Origin: Chamaelirium japonicum
Taxonomy: Eukaryota > Streptophyta > Magnoliopsida > Liliales > Melanthiaceae
Reading direction: 5' to 3'
Assembly (NCBI GenBank): GCA_947650365.1
Contig: OX393550.1
Span: 52,836,879-52,900,878, forward strand
DNA: 64,000 nt
Part shown: piece by piece, positions 21,531-36,261 of the stretch
Numbering within the stretch: position 1 is the first letter of the stretch
How the letters are laid out: every line of letters begins with the position of its first letter
Notes under the pieces: generated by a model
Seen by the model: the letters and a program-made list of their open reading frames with translations, nothing else
What the model was told of the DNA's origin: nothing
Databases searched by the model: none
Made by a program: the position numbers and the translations under genes

Positions 21531-24500
21531 TTAGAATGGATCGTATGAATGAATTAGAATGGATCGCGTGAAAGAATTAGAATGGATCGTACGAATGAAT
21601 TAGAATGGATCGTATGAGTGAATTAGAATGGATACGAATGAATTAGAATGGATCGTACGAAGGAATTAGAATGGATCGTACGAATGAAATAGAATGGATC
21701 GTACGAAGGAATTAGAATGGATCGTACGAAGGAATTAGAATGGATCGTACGAACTAATTAGAATGGTTATATTCGTGTAACTGAATTAGAATGGATCGTA
21801 TGAATGAATTAGAATGGATCGTATGAGTGAATTAGAACGGATAGTACGAATGAAGTAGAATGGATCGTATGAATGAATTAGAATGGATACACTCGTGCGA
21901 ATGAATTAGAATGGATCGTATGAATGAATTAGAATAGATTGTGCGAATGAATTAGAATGGATCATACGAATGAATTAGAATGGATACATTCGTGCGAATA
22001 AATTAGAATAGATTGTATGAATGAATTAGAATGGATCGTACGAATGAATTAGAATGGATCGTACGAATGAATTAGAATAGATTGCGCGAATGAATTAGAA
22101 TGGATCGTACGAATGAATTAGAATGGATCGTACGAAGGAATTATAATGGATCGTACGAATGAATTAGAATGGATCGTACGAATGAATTAGAATGGATCGT
22201 ACGAAGGAATTATAATGGATCGTACGATTGAATTAGAATGGATCATACGAATGAGTAAGAATGGATCGTATGAATGAATTAGATTGGATCGTACGATCCG
22301 TTCTAATTCATTAGCATGGATCGTGCTAATGAATTAGAATGGAATATATGAATGAATTAGAATGGATCGTAGAATGGATCGTACGAATGAATTAGAATGA
22401 ATTAAAATGGATCGTACGAATGAATTAGAATAGATCATAGGAATGAATTAGAATGGATCGTGCAAATGAATTACAATGGATACATTCGTGCGAATGAATT
22501 AGAATGGATCGTGCGAATGAATTAGAATGGATCGTACGAATGAATTAGAATGGATATATTTGAACGAATAAATTAGAATGAATCATACGAATGAATTAGA
22601 ATGGATCGTACGAATGAATTAGAATGGATAGTGCGAATGAATTAGAATCGATCGTACAAATGAATTAGAATGGATCGTACGAATGAATTAGATCGTACGA
22701 ATGAATTAGAATGGATCGTGCGAATGAATTAAAATGGATACATTCGAGCGAATGAATTAGAATAGATCGTAAGAATGAATTAGAATGGATCGTACGAATG
22801 AATTAGAATGGATACATTTGTGAGAATGAATTAGAATGGATCGTACGAATGAATTAGAATGCATCGTACGAAAGAATTATAATGGATATATTCGTGCGAA
22901 TGAATTAGAATGGATCATACGAATGAATTAGACTGGATCGTACGAATGAATTTGAATGGATACATTTGTGCGAATGAATCTAAATGGATTGTATGAATGA
23001 ATTACAATGGATCGTACGAATGAATTAGAATGGATCGTACGAATGAATTAGTATAGCTCTTACGAATGAATTAGAATGAATCATATGAATGAATTAGAAT
23101 AGTTACATTCGTGCGAATGAATTAGAATAGATCATATGAATGAATTAGAATGGATCGTACGAGTAAATTAGAATGGATCGTGGGAATGAATTAGAATGGA
23201 TCTTACGAATGAATTAGAATGGATCTTACGAATGAATTAGAATGGATACATTCGTGCGAACGAATTAGAATGGATCGGATGAATGAATTAGAATGGATCG
23301 TACGAATGAATTAGAATGGATCAAATGAATGAATTAGAATGGTTACATTCATGCGAATGAATTAGAATGGATCGTACCAATGGATTAGAATGGATCGTAC
23401 GAATGGATTAGAATCGATACATTCGTGCGAATGAATTAGAATGGATTGTATAAATGAATTAGAATGGATCGTCCGATCCATTCGAATTCATTCGCACGAT
23501 CCGTTCTCATTCATACGATCCATTCTAATTCATTCATACAATCCATTCTAATTCTTTCACACGATCCATTCTAATTCATTCGTAGGATCCATTCTAATTC
23601 ATTCGTACAATCTATTCTATTTCATTCGTACGATCCATTCTTACTCATTCGTATGATCCATTCTAATTCATTCGGACGAATGTATCCATTCTAATTTATT
23701 CGTACGATCCATTCTAATTCATTCGCACGATCCATCCATTCTAATTCATTCGTACGATCCATTCTAATTCATTCGCACGATCCATTCTAATTCATTCGTA
23801 CGATCCATTCTAATTCATTCATACAATCCATTCTAATTCATTCGTACGATCCATTCGAATTCACTCATACGATCCATTCTAATACATTCATACGATCCAT
23901 TCTAATTCATTTGCACGAATATATCCATTCTAATTCATTCGTACGATCCATTCTAATTCCTTCGTACGATCCATTCTAATTCATTCGTACGATCTATTCT
24001 AATTCATTCGTACGATCCATTCTAATTCATTCGTATGATCCATTCAAATTCCTTCGTACGATCCATTCTAATTCATTCGTACGAATGGATACATTCGTGT
24101 AAATGAGTTAGAATGGATCGTACGAATGAGTAAGAATAGATCGTACGAATGAAATAGAATGGATTGCACGAATGAATTAGAATAGATCGTACGAATGAAT
24201 TAGAATGGATCGTGTGAAAGAATTAGAAGGGATCGTACGAAGGAATTAGAATGGATCGTACGAATGAATTAGAATGGATCGTACGAATGAATTAGAATAG
24301 ATCGTACGAATGAATTAGAATGGATCGTACGAATGAATTAGAATGGATCGTGTGAAAGAATTAGAATGGATCGTACGAATGAATTAGAATGGATCGTGCG
24401 AATGAATTAGAATGGATCGTACGAATGAATTAGAATGGATCGTGCTAATGAATTAGAATTGATCGAACGAATGAATTAGCATGGATCGTGCATTCGTACG

Positions 24501-24749
24501 ATCCATTCTAATTCATTCGAAAGATCCATTCTAATTCATTCGTACGATCTATTCTAATTCATTCGTACGATCCATTCTAATTCATTTGCACGAATGTATC
24601 CATTCTAGTTCATTCGTACGATCCATTCTAATTCATTCGTACGATCCATGCTAATTCATTCATACGATCTATTCTAATTCATTCATACAATCCATTCTAA
24701 TTCTTTCACACGATCCATTCTAATTCATTCGTACGATCCATTCTAATTC

Positions 24750-24900
24750 ATTCGCACAATCAATTCTATTTCATTCGTACGATCCATTCTTACTCATTCG
24801 TATGATCCATTCTAATTCATTCGCACGAATGTATCCATAATGGATCATACGAATGAGTAAGAATGGATCCTACGAATGAAATAGAATGGATTGTGCGGAT
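24750..24900. repeat. Fold-back junction with 27-bp spacer, orientation A (first copy)
   Basis: Left arm to 24811, spacer 24812-24838 (CTAATTCATTCGCACGAATG...), right arm from 24839. The arms stay near-perfect inverted complements for at least 55 bases, including the rare monomer variant ending CTTACTCATTCGTATG. Confidence 0.82.
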
Positions 24901-25177
24901 GAATTAGAATGGACCGTACGAATGAATTAGAATGGATACATTCGTGCGAATGAATTAGAATGGATCGGACGAATGAATTAGAATGGATCGTACGAATGAA
25001 TTAGAATGGATCGTACGAATGAATTAGAATGGATCGTACGAATAAATTAGAATGGATACCTCCATCCGAATGAATTAGAATGGATCATACGAATGAGTAA
25101 GAATGGATCATACGAATGAAATAGAGTAGATTGCACGAATGAATTAGAATGGATCCTACGAATGAATTAGAATAGAT

Positions 25178-25322
25178 CGTGTGAAAGAATTAGAATGGAT
25201 TGTATGAATGAATTAGAATGAATTCATACGATCCATTCGAATTCATTCGCACGATCCATTCTAATTCATTCATACGATCCATTCTAATTCATTCATACAA
25301 TCCATTCTAATTCTTTCACACG
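25178..25322. repeat. Fold-back junction with 58-bp spacer, orientation A (second copy)
   Basis: Left arm about 25178-25220 (from CGTGTGAAAG), spacer about 25221-25278, right arm about 25279-25322 (to CTTTCACACG). Same arms and spacer orientation as 5056-5200. Confidence 0.78.
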
Positions 25323-26214
25323 ATCCATTCTAATTCATTCGTAGGATCCATTCTAATTCATTCGGACGAATGCATCCATTCTAATTTATTCGTACGATCC
25401 ATTCTAATTCATTCGTACGATCCATTCTAATTCATTCGTACGATCTATTCTAATTCATTCGTCCGATCCATTCTAATTCATTCGCACGAATGTATCCATT
25501 CTAATTCATTCGTACGATCCATTCTAATTCATTCGTACGATCCATTCTAATTCATTCGTAAGATCCATTCTAATTCATTCGTACGATCCATTCTAATTCA
25601 TTCGTACGATCCATTCTAATTTATTCGCACGAATGTATCCATTCTAGTTCATTCGTACGATCCATTCTAATTCATTCGTACGATCCATTCTAATTCATTC
25701 GCACGATCCATTCTAATTCATTCGTACGATCCATTCTAATTCATTCATACGATCCATTCTAATTTATTCGTACGATCCATTCTAATTCATTCGCACAAAT
25801 GTATCCATTCTAATTCATTCGTACGATCCATTCTAATTCATTCGCACGATCTATTCTAATTCATTCGTACGATCCATTCTAATTCATTCGCACGATCTGT
25901 TCTTATTCATTCGCACAATCCATTCTAATTCATTCGCACGAATGTATCCATTCTAATTCATTCGTAGGATCCATTCTAATCCATTCATACGATCCATTCT
26001 AATTCATTCGTACGATCTATTCTAATTCATTCGTACGATCCATTCTAATTCATTCGCATGAATGTATCCATTCTAATTCATTCGTACGATCCATTCTAAT
26101 TCATTCGTACGATCCATTCTAATTCATTCATACGATCTATTCTAATTCATTCATACAATCCATTCTAATTCTTTTACACAATCCATTCTAATTCATTCGT
26201 ACGATCCATTCTAA

Positions 26215-26365
26215 TTCATTCACACAATCCATTCTATTTCATTCGTACGATCCATTCTTACTCATTTGTATGATCCATTCTAATTCATTCGCACGAATGT
26301 ATCCATAATGGATCATACGAATGAGTAAGAATGGATTGTATAAATGAAATAGAATGGATTGTGCG
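26215..26365. repeat. Fold-back junction with 27-bp spacer, orientation A (second copy)
   Basis: Left arm to 26279, spacer 26280-26306, right arm from 26307 (AATGGATCATACG). Same structure as 24750-24900. Confidence 0.8.
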
Positions 26366-29300
26366 AATGAATTAGAATGGACCGTACGAATGAATTAGAC
26401 GTACGAATGAATTAGAATGGATACATTCGTGCGAATAAATTAGAATGGATCATACGAATGAGTAAGAATGGATCGTCATTCTAATTCATTCGTATGATCC
26501 ATTCTAATTCATTTGTATCCATTCTATTTCATTCGCACGATCCATTCTAATTCATTCGCGCAATCTATTCTAATTCATTCGTACAATCCATTCTAATTCA
26601 TTCGTACGATCCATTCTAATTCATTCATACAATCCATTCTAATTTATTCGCACGAATGTATCCATTCTAATTCATTCGTACGATCCATTCTAATTCATTC
26701 ACACAATCTATTCTAATTCATTCATACGATCCATTCTAATTCATTCGCACGAATGTATCCATTCTAATTCATTCATACGATCCATTCTACTTCATTCGTA
26801 CTATCCGTTCTAATTCACTCATACGATCCATTCTAATTCATTCATACGATCCATTCTAATTCATTTGCATGAATATATCCATTCTAATTCATTCGTACGA
26901 TCCATACTAATTCCTTCGTACGATCCATTCTAATTCCTTCGTACGATCCATTCTAATTCCTTCGTACGATCCATTCTATTTCATTCGTATGATCCATTCT
27001 AATTCCTTCGTACGATCCATTCTAATTCCTTCGTATCCATTCTAATTCACTCATACGATCCATTCTAATTCATTCGTACGATCCATTCTAATTCATTCAT
27101 ACAATCCATTCTAATTCATTCACACGAATGTATCCATTCTAATCCATTCGTACGATCCATTCTAATCCATTCGTACGATCCATTCTAATTCATTCGCATG
27201 AATGTAACCATTCTAATTCATTCATTTGATCCATTCTAATTCATTCGTACGATCCATTCTAATTCATTCGTCCGATCCATTCTAATTCATTCGCACGAAT
27301 GTATCCATTCTAATTCATTCGTATGATCCATTCTAATCCATTCTAATTCTTTCACACGATCCATTCTAATTCATTCATAGGATCCATTCTAATTCATTCG
27401 TACAATATATTCTATTTCATTCGTACGATCCATTCTTACTCATTCGTATGATCCATTCTAATTCATTCGGACGAATGTATCAATTCTTATTTATTCGTAC
27501 GATCCATTCTAATTCATTCGTACGATCCATTCTAATTCATTTGCACGAATATATCCATTCTAATTCATTCGTACGATCCATTCTAATTCCTTCGTACGAT
27601 CCATTCTAATTCATTCGTACGATCTATTCTAATTCATTCGTACGATCCATTATAATTCATTCGTACGATCCATTCTAATTCCTTCGCACGATCCATTCTA
27701 ATTCATTCGTACGATCCATTCTAATTCATTCGTACAATCTATTCTAATTCATTCATACGAATGGATATATTCGTGTGAATGAATTAGAATGGATCGTACG
27801 AATGAGTAAGAATGGATCGTACGAATGAAATAGAATGGATTGCACGAATGAATTAGAATGGATCGTACGAATGAATTAGAATGGATCATGTGAAAGAATT
27901 AGAATGGATTCGTACGAAGGAATTAGAATGGATCGTACGAAGGAATTAGAATGGATCGTGCGAATGAATTAGAATGGATCATGCACGAATGTATCCATTC
28001 TAATTCATTCCTACGATCCATTCTAATTCATTAATATGATCCATTCTAATTCATTCGTACGATCCATTCTAATTCATTCGCAAAATCTATTCTAATTCAT
28101 TCGTACGATCCATTCTAATTCATTCGTACGATCCATTCTTACTTATTCGTATGATCCATTCTAATTCATTCGTATGATCCATTCTAATTCATTCGTACGA
28201 TCCATTCTAATTCATTCGTACAATCCATTCTAATTCACTCATACGATCCATACTAATACATTCATTCGATCCATTCTAATTCATTTGCACGAATATATCC
28301 ATTCTAATTCATTCGTACGATCCATTCTAATTCCTTCGTACAATCCATTCTAATTCATTCGTACAATCTATTCTAATCCATTCGTACAATCTATTCTAAT
28401 TCATTCGTACGATCCATTCTAATTCCTTCGTACGATCCATTCTAATTCATTCGTACGATCCATTCTAATTCATTCGTACAATCTATTCTAATTCATTCGT
28501 ACGAATGGATACATTCGTGTGAATGAATTAGAATGGATCGTACGAATGAAATAGAATGGATTGCACTAATGAATTAGAATGGATCGTACGAATGAATTAG
28601 AATGGATCGTGTGAAAGAATTCGAATGGATCGTACGAATGAATTAGAATAGATTGTGCAAATGAATTAGAATGGATCGTACGAATGAATTAGAATGGATA
28701 CATTTGTGCGAATGAATTAGAATGGATCGTACGAATGAATTAGAATGGATCGTATGAATGAATTAGAATGGATCGTACGAATGAATTAGAATTGATCGTG
28801 CGAATGAATAAGAATGGATTGTACGAATGAATTAGAATGGATCATACGAATGAACTAGAATGGATACATTCGTGCGAATGAATTAGAATGGATCGTACGA
28901 ATGAATTAGAATGGATCGTACGAATGAATTAGAATGGATCTTACGAATGAATTAGAATGGATCGTACGAATAAATTAGAATGGATACATTCGTCCGAATG
29001 AATTAGAATGGATCATACGAATGAGTAACAATGGATCGTACGAATGAAATAGAATAGATTGTACGAATGAATTAGAATGGATTCTACGAATGAATTAGAA
29101 TGGATCATGTGAAAGAATTAGAATGGATTAGAATGGATCGTACGAATGAATTAGAATGGATACATTCGTGCGAATGAATTAGAATGGATCGGACGAATGA
29201 ATTAGAATGGATCGTACGAATGAATTAGAATGGATCAAATGAATGAATTAGAATGGTTACATTCATGCGAATGAATTAGAATGGATCGTACGAATGGATT

Positions 29301-32300
29301 AGAATTCATCCTACGAATGGATTAGAATGGATACATTCGTGCGAATGAATTAGAATGGATTGTTTCCTTCGTACGATCCATTCTAATTCATTCGTACGAT
29401 CCATTCTAATTCATTCATACAATCCATTCTAATTCTTTCACACGATCCATTCTAATTCATTCGTACGATCCATTCTAATTCATTAGCACGATCCATGCTA
29501 ATTCATTCGTTCGATCAATTCTAATTCATTAGCACGATCGATTCTAATTCATTCATAGGATCCATTCTAATTCATTCATACGATCTATTCTAATTCTTTC
29601 GCACGAATGTATCCATTCTAGAATGGATCGTATGAATGTATTAGAATGGATCGTGCTAATTAATTAGAATGGATTATACGAATGAATTAGAATGGATCGT
29701 ACGAATGAATTAGAATGGATCGTACGTATGAATTAGAATGGATCGTGTGAATGAATTAGAATGGATCATACGAATGAATTAGAATGGATACATTTGTGCG
29801 AATGAATTAGAATGGATCGTACGAATGAATTAGAATGGATCGTATGAATGAATTAGAATGGATCGTACGAATGAATTAGAATGGATCGTGCGAATGAATT
29901 AGAATGGATCGTACGAATGAATTAGAATGGATCGTACGAATAAATTAGAATGGATACATTCGTCCGAATGAATTAGAATGGATCATACGAATGAGTAAGA
30001 ATGGATCGTACGAATGAAATAGAATGGATTGTACGAATGAATTAGAATGGATCGTGCGAATGAATTTGAATGGATCGTACGAATGAATTAGAATGGATTG
30101 TGCTAATGAATTAGAATTGATCGTACGAATGAAATAGAATGGATTGTACGAATGATTTAGAATGGATCGTACGAATGAATTATAATGGATCGTACGAATG
30201 ATTTAGAATGGATACATTCGTGCGAATGAATTAGAATGGATCATACGAATGAGTAAGAATGGATCGTACGAATGAAATAGAATAGATTGTACGAATGAAT
30301 TAGAATGGATTCGTACGAATGAATTAGAATGGATACATTCGTGCGAATGAATTAGAATGGATCGTACCAATGAGTAAGAATGGATCGTACGAATGAAATA
30401 GAATGGATTGTGCGAATGAATTAGAATGGATCGTACGAATGAATTAGAATGGATCGTGTGAAAGAATTAGAATGGATTGTATGAATGAATTAGAATAGAT
30501 CGTATGAATGAATTAGAATGGATCGTACGAATGAATTAGAATGGATCGTACGAATGAATTAGAATGGATCGTACGAATGAATTAGAATGGATACATTCGT
30601 GCGAATGAATTAGAATGGATACATTCGTGCGAAAGAATTAGAATAGATCGTATGAATGAATTAGAATGGATCCTATGAATGAATTAGAATGGATCGTGCG
30701 AATGAATTAGAATGGATCGTACGAATGAATTAGAATGGATCGTGCTAATGATTTAGAATTGATCGAACGAATGAATTAGCATGGATCGTGCTAATGAATT
30801 AGAATGGAACGTACGAATGAATTAGAATGGATCGTGTGAAAGAATTAGAATGGATTGTATGAATGAATTAGAATGGATCGTACGAATGAATTAGAATGGA
30901 TCGTGTGAAAGAATTAGAATGGATTGTATGAATGAATTAGAATAGATTGTATGAATGAATTAGAATGGATCGTACGAAGGAATTTGAATGGATCATACGA
31001 ATGAATTAGAATGGATCGTACGAATGAATTAGAATAGATCGTACGAATGAATTAGAATGGATAGTACGAATGAATTAGAATGGATCGTGTGAAAGAATTA
31101 GAATGGATCGTATGAATGAATTAGAATGGATCGTGCGAATGAATTAGAATGGATCGTATGAATGAATTAGAATGGATCGTGCTGATGAATTAGAATTGAT
31201 CGAACGAATGAATTAGCATGGATCGTGCATTCGTACGATCCATTCTAATTCATTCGTAAGATCCATTCTAATTCATTCGTACGATCCATTCTAATTCATT
31301 CGTACGATCCATTCTAATTCATTCGCACGAATGTATCCATTCTTCTTCATTCGTACGATCCATTCTAATTCATTCGTACGATCCATTCTAATTCATTCAT
31401 ACGATCTATTCTAATTCATTCATACAATCCATTCTAGTTCTTTCACACGATCCATTCTAATTCATTCGTATGATCCATTCTAATTCATTCGTACGATCCA
31501 TTCTAATTCATTTGTACGATCCATTCTAATTCATTCGTACAATCCATTCTATTTTATTCGTACGATCCATTCTTACTCATTCGTATGTTCCATTCTAATT
31601 CATTCGCACGAATGTATCCATTCTAATTCATTCATACAATCCATTCTAATTCATTCCGTACAATCCATTCTAATTCTTTCACACGATCCATTCTAATTCA
31701 TTCGTACGTTCCATTCTAATTCATTAGCACGATCCATGCTAATTCATTCGTTCGATCAATTCTAATTCATTAGCACGATCCATTCTAATTTATTCGTACG
31801 ATCCATTCTAATTCATTCGTACGATCCTTTCTAATTCATATGCACAAAGGTATCCATTCTAATCCATTCATAGGATCCATTCTAATCCATTCGTACGATC
31901 CATTCTAATTCATTCGTACGTTCCATTCTAATTCATTCGCTCGAATGTATCCATTCTAATCCATTCGTACGATTCATTCTAATCCATTTGTACGATCCAT
32001 TCTAATTCATTTGCATGAATGTAACCATTCTAATTCATTCATTTGATCCATTCTAATTCATTTGTAAGATCCATTCTAATTCATTCGTCCGATCCATTCT
32101 AATTCATTCGCACGAATGTATCCATTCTAATTCATTTGTACGATCCATTCTAATTCATTCGAACGATCCATTCTAATTCATTCGTAAGATCCATTCTAAT
32201 TCATTCGTATGATCCATTCTAATTCATTCCCACGAATGTATCCATTCTAATTCATTCATAGGATCCATTCTACTTCATTCGTACTATCCGTTCTAATTCA

Positions 32301-34572
32301 CTCATACGATCCATTCTAATTCATTCATACGATCCATTCTAATTCATTTCCACGAATATATCCATTCTAATTCATTCGTACGATCCATTCTAATTCCTTC
32401 GTACGATCCATTCTAATTCCTTCGTACGATCCATTCTATTTCATTCGTATGATCCATTATAATTCCTTCGTACGATCCATTCTAATTCCTTCGTATCCAT
32501 TCTAATTCACTCAACCGATCCATTCTAATTCATTCGTACGATCCATTCTAATTCATTCATACAATCCATTCTAATTCATTCGCACGAATGTATCCATTCT
32601 AATTCATTCGTACGATCAGTTCTAATTCATTCACAAAATCTATTCTAATTCATTCATACGATCCATTCTAATTCATTCACTCGAATGTATCCATTCTAAT
32701 TCATTCATACGATCCATTCTAATTCATTCGTATGATCCATTCTAATTCACTCATACGATCCATTCTAATACATTCATACAATCCATTCTAATTCATTTGC
32801 ACGAATATATCAATTCTAATTAATTCGTACGATCCATTCTAATTCCTTCGTACGATCCATTCTAATTCATTCGTGTGATCTATTCTAATTCATTCGTCCG
32901 ATCCATTCTAATTCATTCGCACGAATGTATCCATTCTAATTCATTCGTACGACCCATTCTAATTCATTCGTACGATCCATTCTAATTCATTCAATTGATC
33001 CATTCTAATTCATTCGTACGATCCATTCTAATTCATTCGTCCGATCCATTCTAATTCATTCGCACGAATGTATCCATTCTAATTCATTCGTACGATCCAT
33101 TCTAATTCATTCATACGATCCATTCTAATTCATTCGTAAGATCCATTCTAATTCATTCGCACGATCCATTCTAATTCATTTGTACGATCCATTCTAATTC
33201 ATTCGCACGAATGTATCCATTCTAGTTCATTCATACGATGCATTCTAATTCATTCGTACGATCCATTCTAATTCATTCGCACGATCCATTCTAATTCATT
33301 CGTACGATCAATTCTAATTCATTCGCACGAATGTATCCATTCTAATTCATTCGTACGATCCTGAATTAGAATGGATCGTACGAATGAATTAGAATGGATA
33401 CCTTTGTGCATATGAATTAGAATGGATCGTACGAATGAATTAGAATGGATCATATTAATGAATTAGAATGGATCGTACGAATGAATTAGAATGGATACAT
33501 TCGTGCGAATGAATTAGAATGGATCGTTCGAATCAATTAGACTGAATCGTGCGAATGAATAAGAATAGATCATACGAATGAATTAGAATGGATCGTACGA
33601 ATTAATTAGAATGGATACATTCGTGCGAATGAATTAGAATTGATTGTATGAATGAATTAGAATGGATCGTATGAATGAATTAGAATGGATCATACGAATT
33701 AATTAGAATGGATCGTACGAATGAATTAGAATGGATCGTACGAATGAATTAGAATGGATCGTGCGAATGAATTAGAATGGATCGTGCGAATGAATTAGAA
33801 TGGATCGTACGAATGAATTAGAATGGATACATTTGTACGAATGAATTAGAATGGATCATACGAATGAATTAGAATGGATCGTACGAATGAATTAGAATGG
33901 ATCGTGCGAATGAATTAGAATGGATCGTACGAATGAATTCGAATGGATTGTGTGAAAGAATTAGAATGGATCGTACGAATGAATTAGAATTGATCGTGCG
34001 AATGAATTAGAATGAATCGTACGAATGAATTAGAATGGATAAATTTGTGCAAATGAATTAGAATGGATCGTACGAATGAATTAGAATGGATCGTATGAAT
34101 GAATTAGAATGGATCGTACGAATGAATTAGAATGGATCGTGCGAATGAATTAGAATGGATCGTACGAATGAATTAGAATGGATCGTACGAATGAACTAGA
34201 ATGGATACATTCGTGCGAATGAATTAGAATGGATCGTACGAATAAATTAGAATGGATCGTGCGAATGAATTAGAATGGATCGTACGAATGAATTAGAATG
34301 GATCGTGGGAAAGAATTAGAATGGATCGTACGAATGAATTAGAATGGATCGTGCGAATGAATTAGAATGGATCGTACGAATGAATTAGAATGGATACATT
34401 TGTGCGAATGAATTAGAATGGATCGTATGAATGAATTAGAATGGATCGTACGAATGAATTAGAATGGATCGTGCGAATGAATTAGAATGGATCGTACGAA
34501 TGAATTAGAATGGATCATATGAATGAACTAGAATGGATACATTCGTGCGAATGATTTAGAATGGATCGTATG

Positions 34573-34706
34573 CACCGGAAGGAGATCGCTCGTGGCTGAT
34601 GCTCGTGGCCCGCCCAGCGTTTGTGAAATACTGGGAGTCAAAACTCTCGGCGCAGACCGCCTACGGTAGACGCCCAAGCTCGCCCGAAGCAGACCCTAGC
34701 CGCGTG
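34573..34706 (+). repeat. Stray monomer of the element 2 145-bp repeat inside the satellite
   Basis: About 134 bp of GC-rich sequence, from CACCGGAAGGAGATCGCTCG to CTAGCCGCGTG, embedded in forward satellite. It matches one almost full unit of the 145-bp array of element 2 (compare 47346-47486). There is no LTR, no visible target duplication, and satellite-like bases (GTATG, GTGTGAATG) at both edges, which suggests joining by short homology rather than transposition. Confidence 0.85.
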
Positions 34707-35681
34707 TGAATGAATTACAATGGATCGTACGAATGAATTAGAATGGATCGTACGAATGAATTAGAATGGATCGTACGATTAAATTAGAATGGATACATTC
34801 GTCCGAATGAATTAGAATGGATCATACGAATGAGTAAGAATGGATCGTACGAATGAAATAGAATAGATTGTACGAATGAATTAGAATGGATCCTACGAAT
34901 GAATTAGAATGGATCGTGTGAAAGAATTAGAATGGATTGTATGAATGAATTAGAATGGATCGTATGAATGAATTAGAATGGATCGTGCGAATGAATTCGA
35001 ATGGATCGTACGAATTCATTCTAATTCATCCATACAATCCATTCTTATTCTTTCACACGATCCATTCTAATTCATTCGTACGTTCCATTCTAATTCATTA
35101 GCACGATCCATGCTAATTCATTTGTTTGATCAAATCTAATTCATTAGCACGATCCATTCTAATTCATTCGTACGATCCATTCTAATTCATTCGCACGATC
35201 CATTCTAATTCATTCATAGGATCCATTCTAATTCATTCGTACGATCCATTCTAATTCATTTGTCCGATCCATTCTAATTCATTCGCACGAATGTATCCAT
35301 TCTAATTCATTCGTACGATCCATTTTAATTCATTCGTACGATCCATTCTAATTCATTCATTTGATCCATTCTAATTCATTCGTACGATCCATTCTAATTC
35401 ATTCGTCCGATCCATTCTAATTCATTCGCACGAATGTATCCATTCTAATTCATTCGTACGATCCATTCTAATTCATTCGTAAGATCCATTCTAATTCATT
35501 CGTACGATCCATTCTAATTCATTCGTACGATCCATTCTAATTCATTCGCACGAATGTATCCATTCTAGTTCATTCGTAAGATCCATTCTAATTCATTCGT
35601 ACGATCCATTCTAATTCATTCGCACGATCCATTCTAATTCATTCATACGATCAATTCTAATTCATTCGCACGAATGTATCC
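34707..35681. repeat. Satellite array, end of block 2
   Basis: Forward monomers to about 35016, then reverse monomers to 35681, where the satellite stops within a monomer (CGAATGTATCC) at a foreign junction. Confidence 0.93.
34915..35060. repeat. Fold-back junction with 58-bp spacer, orientation B (first copy)
   Basis: Left arm 34915-34958 (from CGTGTGAAAG), spacer 34959-35016, right arm from 35017 to about 35060 (CTTTCACACG). The spacer is the reverse complement of that at 25221-25278, between the same arms. Confidence 0.78.
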
Positions 35682-35841
35682 TGACAGTCGAAGCTCTCGG
35701 CGCAGACCGCCCACGGTTGGTGCCCGCAGTCCGCCAGGTGGAGGTCGCAAATGACTAGAACTCCCAATTCGACCGTCGTGTGCAATAAGGCTCCTGAACA
35801 AGCGCCAAAGTCTCCTTGGTCGCTCCCTCAGGAGGGGGTAA
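35682..35841 (+). mobile_element. 3' UTR remnant of another element 2-family copy, fused to the left LTR
   Basis: 160 bp corresponding base for base in length to 48273-48432: part of a 145-bp repeat unit (GCTCTCGGCGCAGACCGCC), the following unique segment (ACTAGAACTCCCAATT) and the PPT (GGAGGGGGTAA). Internal 3' sequence placed before what serves as the 5' LTR of element 2 means this LTR was the 3' LTR of an upstream copy whose remainder is gone. Confidence 0.8.
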
Positions 35842-36261
35842 TATTGGGGGTAGCTGAAATCTGCCCTGGAGTTCGCACCCCCCCTTCGCGCTCACCAAAT
35901 CACCTTGACAGGGAGCGAGATCCACATTGGGCTGAAGGGGCCTTAGGCTAAAAGCTCGCTCAGGAGCTCGCCCAAGCTCGCGCAGGAGTTCGCTGGAGAT
36001 GGCAGCGGGAGTTAGACCGTCATGCATATAAAGATACCGGCACCACAAACGCCCCTAGCTCATGCAGGAGCTCGCCCAAGCTCACGCAGGAGCTCGCCCA
36101 AGCTCGCGCAGGAGCTCGCCCAAGTTCGCCCTTGCCTGTGGATCTCATAGACCCCAGGATTCTAAGGGGTGGGGAACTCGCCCAGGAGCTCGCCCTCCCC
36201 CCCCATGCTAACCAAATCACCTTGACAGGGAGCGAGCTCCACATTGGGCCGAAGGGGCCTT

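Larger units (their letters stand above)
19021..34572. repeat. Satellite array, block 2
   Basis: The same 23/28-bp satellite, starting with the right ATCCA copy. Orientation by eye: reverse to 19578, forward to 19745, reverse to 21438, forward to about 23480 (small reverse patch near 22295-22320), reverse to 24080, forward to 24490, reverse to 24838, forward to 25220, reverse to 26306, forward to 26476, reverse to 27765, forward to 27975, reverse to 28500, forward to 29365, reverse to 29620, forward to 31208, reverse to 33361, then forward. Long near-identical duplications exist: 19200-19745 with about 32983-33528 (offset 13,783), and about 30060-30840 with 4280-5060 (offset about 25,777). 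No gene or unrelated insertion found. Confidence 0.93.

Noticed and set aside
35682-35841. TG at 35682 taken as the start of the 5' LTR of element 2
   Set aside because: The PPT lies at 35831-35841, the element 3 LTR starts at TGTTGGGGG, and the terminal inverted pair TGTTGGGGG/CCCCCGAACA supports 35842.
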